From positions 71,337,001-71,401,000 of the forward strand of contig NC_071670.1 in NCBI RefSeq assembly GCF_028554725.1: a DNA stretch of 64,000 nucleotides, written 5' to 3'. Origin of the DNA: Zeugodacus cucurbitae (Eukaryota > Arthropoda > Insecta > Diptera > Tephritidae). The notes under the pieces were generated by a model. The model was not told the origin of the DNA and searched no databases. It was given only the letters and a program-made list of their open reading frames with translations. The position numbers were made by a program, and so were the translations under genes. This document shows positions 60,299 through 64,000 of the stretch, piece after piece (the stretch's first letter is position 1; each line of letters opens with the position of its first letter).

Positions 60299-62293
60299 CT
60301 ATTTGAAAATAGATTTTTGATAGGGATGACCTGTAATCCAAATAGGTGACGCATTAATCCTCTGCTGTGGATGATAAAACTCGCGACTTTCTAAATGCTC
60401 CAAACTGATGTAACGCAATACGTAGCCATCAGCGTTTCGCACGCGTTGCGAATTCAATAACATGTAGGGCAGATCACTTATTGGCACTGTCTCTGCCACG
60501 TTTAATAACTCATAAGCATTGCCTTCCATTGTAACCTCCGAAATCAGGAGTGTAATTTCAGTGTCGTTGAGTGACAAGTTAAGCGGCGGATTATTACGAA
60601 ACTTTGGATATATGCTGTGAAACTGAACAATTTGCGTTTGACGCTTAAGCGAAAAACAGTTTCGAACAACTAGGAAACTTCTTTGATAAGTTTTCAAAAT
60701 AAATTCTGTTGAGTATTGGGCCAAGACTTGCAATGCCACTGCCAACTCTACCATAGACGTAAAATTGAAAACATTCCTGGCACAAGAGCTCACCAATGAC
60801 GTTATATCCAAATAATTGGCGCAAATAAACACTGAAATGCAAATTTTGTGTAAAAACAATTTTCTTTTAGTCACTATGAATCTCACATAATTCGGCACGA
60901 AATCCATTCAACACTCGTACCATGTAGTGGTATCCTGGAAACCCATTGCTTTTGTCAATGATTTGCATGGCAACTTCGCACATTGCTACATGCACATCCT
61001 GCATATCGCGGTCTACTGCCAGCTCCATTAGTATGACACTTAACTGGCCACTCATGGGATCCTTCAATAATACCTATAAATGAATAATTGCATTCAATAG
61101 TCTGTGGCAATATGTTATAGTAGCGCATATCTGCAATATATATTGTTTCGTTATTTGATGTTTTTCTTTCTGTACTAAAGAATCGCAGAAATTACGTTTA
61201 ATTAACTTGACTTGCTTGAATATATTTTCCAAGATATTTGTATAATAAATATATGTGAATAAAATGTTTGCGTACCGCACCATACTGTATCCCACTTTGA
61301 TAAAAGCACCTTCCATAAATGATGACTGGTATGCACCAATTATTAGCCAAACACAATAAACGTAACATAGCACAATGGTCTTGTCGTGTACTACAAAACA
61401 AAATAACAAATAACAAATCGAATTAATGAAATAAAATAGATACCTTATTACATACCTTGACACTTGAGCCGTTGAACGTATTTCCTAAATTGTATGTCGA
61501 ATAAAATATACGATTAATGAAATATACCTAACTATCTATTAGTACTAACCTTCTGCTCACTCTTGCTTTTCAAATGAAATTGTAATAATTTCGGCTTTGC
61601 CCACTGTACTTTCAAGTCATTACCCCACATGCGCATGCGTCCTGGTGTCGTTTTCTTTTTTGCCTCCATAGCCGATTCGTGATCATAAAATTCAATAAAA
61701 GCAAAACCACGATTAATATCACCTCTTAACGAACAAGCTTCGGTAGCTGGGAAGACTACACAACGTTCTATATAGCGAAATGTTTTCTTGAAACCTTCCT
61801 CCATAGACAACAACGGCAATTGCTTTGGGATGTTACTCACAAAGAGACGATTTTTTCCTTGAGAGCGGTAAACGCACACACGTTCACCCTCTAAGTACAA
61901 ACATTTTAATAGTTCGTAAGCAACTAAAGCTTCATATTCCTGTGTATAACGCACAAAGGCATATCCGCGTGTCATGCTAAAAGACTGCATCATCACCCGC
62001 ATTTCATAAACAATACCGCAACGGTGTAGCCAAGCCAGGAAACGTATCTCATCCAATGACTTGGGCAAATTCGAGACATATAATTCACATATATAGGAGG
62101 GACGTTCACCCACATATTCTACTGGCGGTCCAAATACTTTGCGTCCATTCTCCAAAATAGCAGGCAGTGAAGCAGCTTTGTCCAATAGTGCCTCCCAACT
62201 AATATCGCTCCGATTGAACGAAAACGAAGCCAAAGATTCAGATGGCGATGAAGAGGAACATCCCACCAAACGCGATGTTGACGAATCGGACAT
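60299..62293 (-). CDS. A1CF/RBM46/DND1-family RNA-binding protein with two RRMs and a dsRNA-binding domain (spliced, 5 exons)
   Basis: Exons on the minus strand: 62293-61550, 61484-61456, 61390-61276, 61073-60887, 60831-60299; GT-AG junctions and phases agree, giving 535 aa. The motif NGRKVFGPP before RRM1 is typical of the A1CF/SYNCRIP/RBM47 group. RRM1 has LYVSNL (71-76) and RGYAFVRY (109-116); RRM2 has LFVSNI (150-155) and RGFAFIEF (195-202), followed by W-DLKVQWAKP as in A1CF. Exons 3-4 encode a DND1/A1CF-type double-stranded-RNA-binding domain (LCLANNWCIPVIIYGR; QDVHVAMCEVAMQIID). The third RRM usual in A1CF and RBM46 is absent, as in DND1. Exon 5 (about 178 aa) matches nothing I know. 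The family binds AU-rich or germline mRNAs; in flies it includes tumorous testis (tut), so a germline role is inferred. Confidence 0.85.
61456..61484 (-). CDS. 29-nt microexon of the minus-strand RRM gene
   Basis: Lies between AATTTAG and GTATGT on the minus strand and encodes EIRSTAQVS plus AG. Exon 1 ends in phase 0 and exon 3 opens with T; joining them directly meets a stop within 16 codons. This 29-nt exon restores the frame that reads STRQDHCAMLRLLCLANNW, so it is needed for the dsRNA-binding domain. Confidence 0.75.
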
Positions 62294-62921
62294 TGCTTTT
62301 ATTATATATTGTATAGATTTTATTGTTTAAAAATATATAAACCAGCATTAATAGTTAGACAAGCAGATTTCATTTTACAACTAAATAGACTTTAACATTA
62401 ATTTGTGTTTCATGCGAAATTTTATTCACCTTATGTTATTTCTTGTGGTAACGGGATACTGGGTTGTCACAGTCTATGCCAGATCGTAAATTAAAATGAC
62501 AAACGATCATCGAAGTCCCTTTATTTCATTAGTTATTTGATTTTTGTTATAAGAGAAACCGCGAGAAACTCTTTTAACCATGAAATTCAACAATTGTTTC
62601 CGAAACAATATATATTTAAAAATATTTAATGATAGATACTAGTTACCTAAATTCATTTCTTTGTACGGTATTCGGTAATAAACTAATAGATCAGTTATCG
62701 CCAAGAATGTGTTAATTATTCAACTGAACTAATTGGCAACATTGCGCAGTAACGGGACAGTGAAAATAAATTTAAATAATGTATAGACTTGGCAGCACTT
62801 TTCAACGTATATTTACGTGTTAAATTCGTTCTACGTTTGATGTAACAATTTGTTTTGGTTAAAATAAAAAACAAATACTCACTTACTAGTTTTCAGTTCC
62901 GAAGTGGAGAAGTTTACACAA
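62294..62921. promoter_or_regulatory. shared intergenic region of two divergent RRM genes
   Basis: 628 bp between the two start codons, which face away from each other. It must contain both 5' leaders and both core promoters, or one bidirectional promoter. I see no convincing TATA box at the expected place for either gene. The sequence is AT-rich with no repeat relic. Confidence 0.6.
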
Positions 62922-64000
62922 ATGGAGTACACTACAGCAAAAGGTTCATATCTTGGAAAAAGTGCCACATTGTGTACTCCACTACATTTTATTTACCCTC
63001 TCCCTACACCGGTCGCGACTGATCAGATTGATGGTGGTAATTACACACCTTCCCCACCGATTTCAAGTCCACCTTTGCAAAATTACGTCAGTAGCCAACA
63101 ACAGGATCAACAGTTTACACTCATGCAAATGAATGGACGTAAAGTGCTTGGTCCACCAGAGGGTTGGCAAGGTCCTCCTCCATCAAGTGCTTGCGAACTA
63201 TTTGTGCGTCGAATACCACGAAATATAGATGAACAGCATCTAATACAACCATTTTTACGTTTTGGGCAAATATATGAAATGCGTTTGCCAATGGATTTCA
63301 ATCAGGTAGTAAATTTAAATTCAATACATGTGCAATAAGAATGCAATAAGAATGCAATACATACATACATATCTTAGGCGAATCGTGGTTACGCATACGT
63401 CCGGTACACCACTGAGGAAGAAGCAAATTGTGCTATGGAAGTGTTGAACCATTTTTATGTTGCACCGCATCGTAAGTTAGAGATTCTACAATCGTATGAA
63501 AAGTGCTGTTTATTTGTGAGCAATATACCGAAATGTTTGGATGAAAAGGAAATCGAAGAAAAGTTACGCACCGTCTTTCCAACTATGAAACGTTTATATT
63601 CCCAAAGCATCAATACAGCTGAAAAAAATGTTTTTGATCGCGGCGAAAACGATGGAATTCTTAATCAAGACAACAAAGCCTCAAACAACGAAACTAAGAA
63701 CCGCGGCCATGTAGTCATACACTTCCCTTCGCACTTAGAAGCTTTAGAAGCGAAGAAAAGCACAACACCAGGTGTTATTCGATTGTGGAACCGTGACTTG
63801 AAAGTTGTATGGGCAAACACTGAACGCGAAACGGATATGTCAAAATCGGTATGTTAAACAATAAAAAAATAATATATATATATCTAGTTATGTGTTTCGA
63901 ATTATTCGCGCAGAATAAAACACTTTTTGTTCGAAATGTGGCTCTTTGCGTTAATAATCGTGACATTATGGATATGCTTGTGCAATTCATACCACGCCAG
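62922..64000 (+). CDS. A1CF/RBM46/RBM47-family RNA-binding protein, three RRMs (partial at window end)
   Basis: Exons 62922-63305, 63378-63848 and 63914 to beyond the window; introns of 72 and 65 bp, all joints in phase 0. The start is the ATG at 62922 (MEYTTAKG); the frame is open a little upstream but without another ATG. A Pro/Gln-rich head of about 70 residues precedes NGRKVLGPPEGWQGPPP, the family signature. RRM1: LFVRRI (93-98) and RGYAYVRY (131-138) joined across intron 1. RRM2: LFVSNIPKCL and a degenerate RNP1 RGHVVIHF, with an Asn/Glu-rich insertion before it and LWNRDLKVVWAN after. RRM3 starts NKTLFVRNVAL and is cut by the end. Closest domain order is RBM46/A1CF; the fly relative is tut. 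It is the divergent paralogue of the neighbouring minus-strand gene. Confidence 0.87.

Noticed and set aside
1..64000. tRNA, rRNA, CRISPR or prokaryote-type operon features
   Set aside because: No tRNA A/B box pair, rRNA segment or regularly spaced repeat was seen on reading; the sequence is clearly from an insect nuclear genome.

Overview
The window is nuclear DNA of a higher fly (Brachycera). A true fruit fly (Tephritidae) fits best, judging from the protein sequences, the AT-rich introns, and the abundance of mariner, RTE and DINE-1-like repeats; the family assignment is an inference. Genes are sparse. One large multi-exon gene and two small divergent genes occupy the right 27 kb. The left 36 kb is non-coding DNA filled with transposable-element remains.

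Left part (1-36.5 kb): I find no conserved host protein-coding exon here, except perhaps a 38-codon ORF at 13667 that would encode a tiny secreted peptide. Transposons carry most of the recognisable structure: an apparently intact RTE-clade LINE (6457-9720, 14-bp target-site duplication, one 996-codon ORF); two DINE-1-like Helentron derivatives (HINEs) at 1586-2697 and 22652-23660; a mariner with perfect terminal repeats and an in-frame internal deletion (20112-20832) plus a 119-bp derivative; several relics of a second mariner family; a pogo-like MITE; and remains of an RNase H-bearing LINE. Some elements are nested (RTE in mariner, HINE in mariner). One 0.4-kb block is duplicated 2.8 kb away.

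Middle part (36.5-54.4 kb, + strand): the orthologue of Drosophila rdgA, a type IV (zeta/iota-like) diacylglycerol kinase. I could join 14 coding exons plus one 54-nt cassette exon with consistent phases into an ORF of 1005 codons, or 1023 with the cassette. Domains in order are an acidic N-terminus, two C1 zinc fingers, a basic linker, the kinase catalytic and accessory domains, and ankyrin repeats. Its first four large introns hold further repeat relics. The 3' side to about 60 kb is AT-rich and holds nothing clearly coding.

Right part (60.3-64 kb): two head-to-head paralogues of the A1CF/RBM46/RBM47/DND1 family of RNA-binding proteins start 628 bp apart. The minus-strand gene (5 exons, 535 aa) has two RRMs and a DND1-type double-stranded-RNA-binding domain but no third RRM. 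The plus-strand gene has RRM1, RRM2 and the start of RRM3 before the window ends. In flies this family includes the germline regulator tumorous testis (tut), so a role in germ-cell mRNA control is plausible but inferred.

I did not find a clearly new multi-gene system. The observations most worth checking are the divergent RRM gene pair with different domain content, the rdgA cassette exon and alternative ends, the 38-aa secreted-peptide ORF, and the nested or possibly active transposons.
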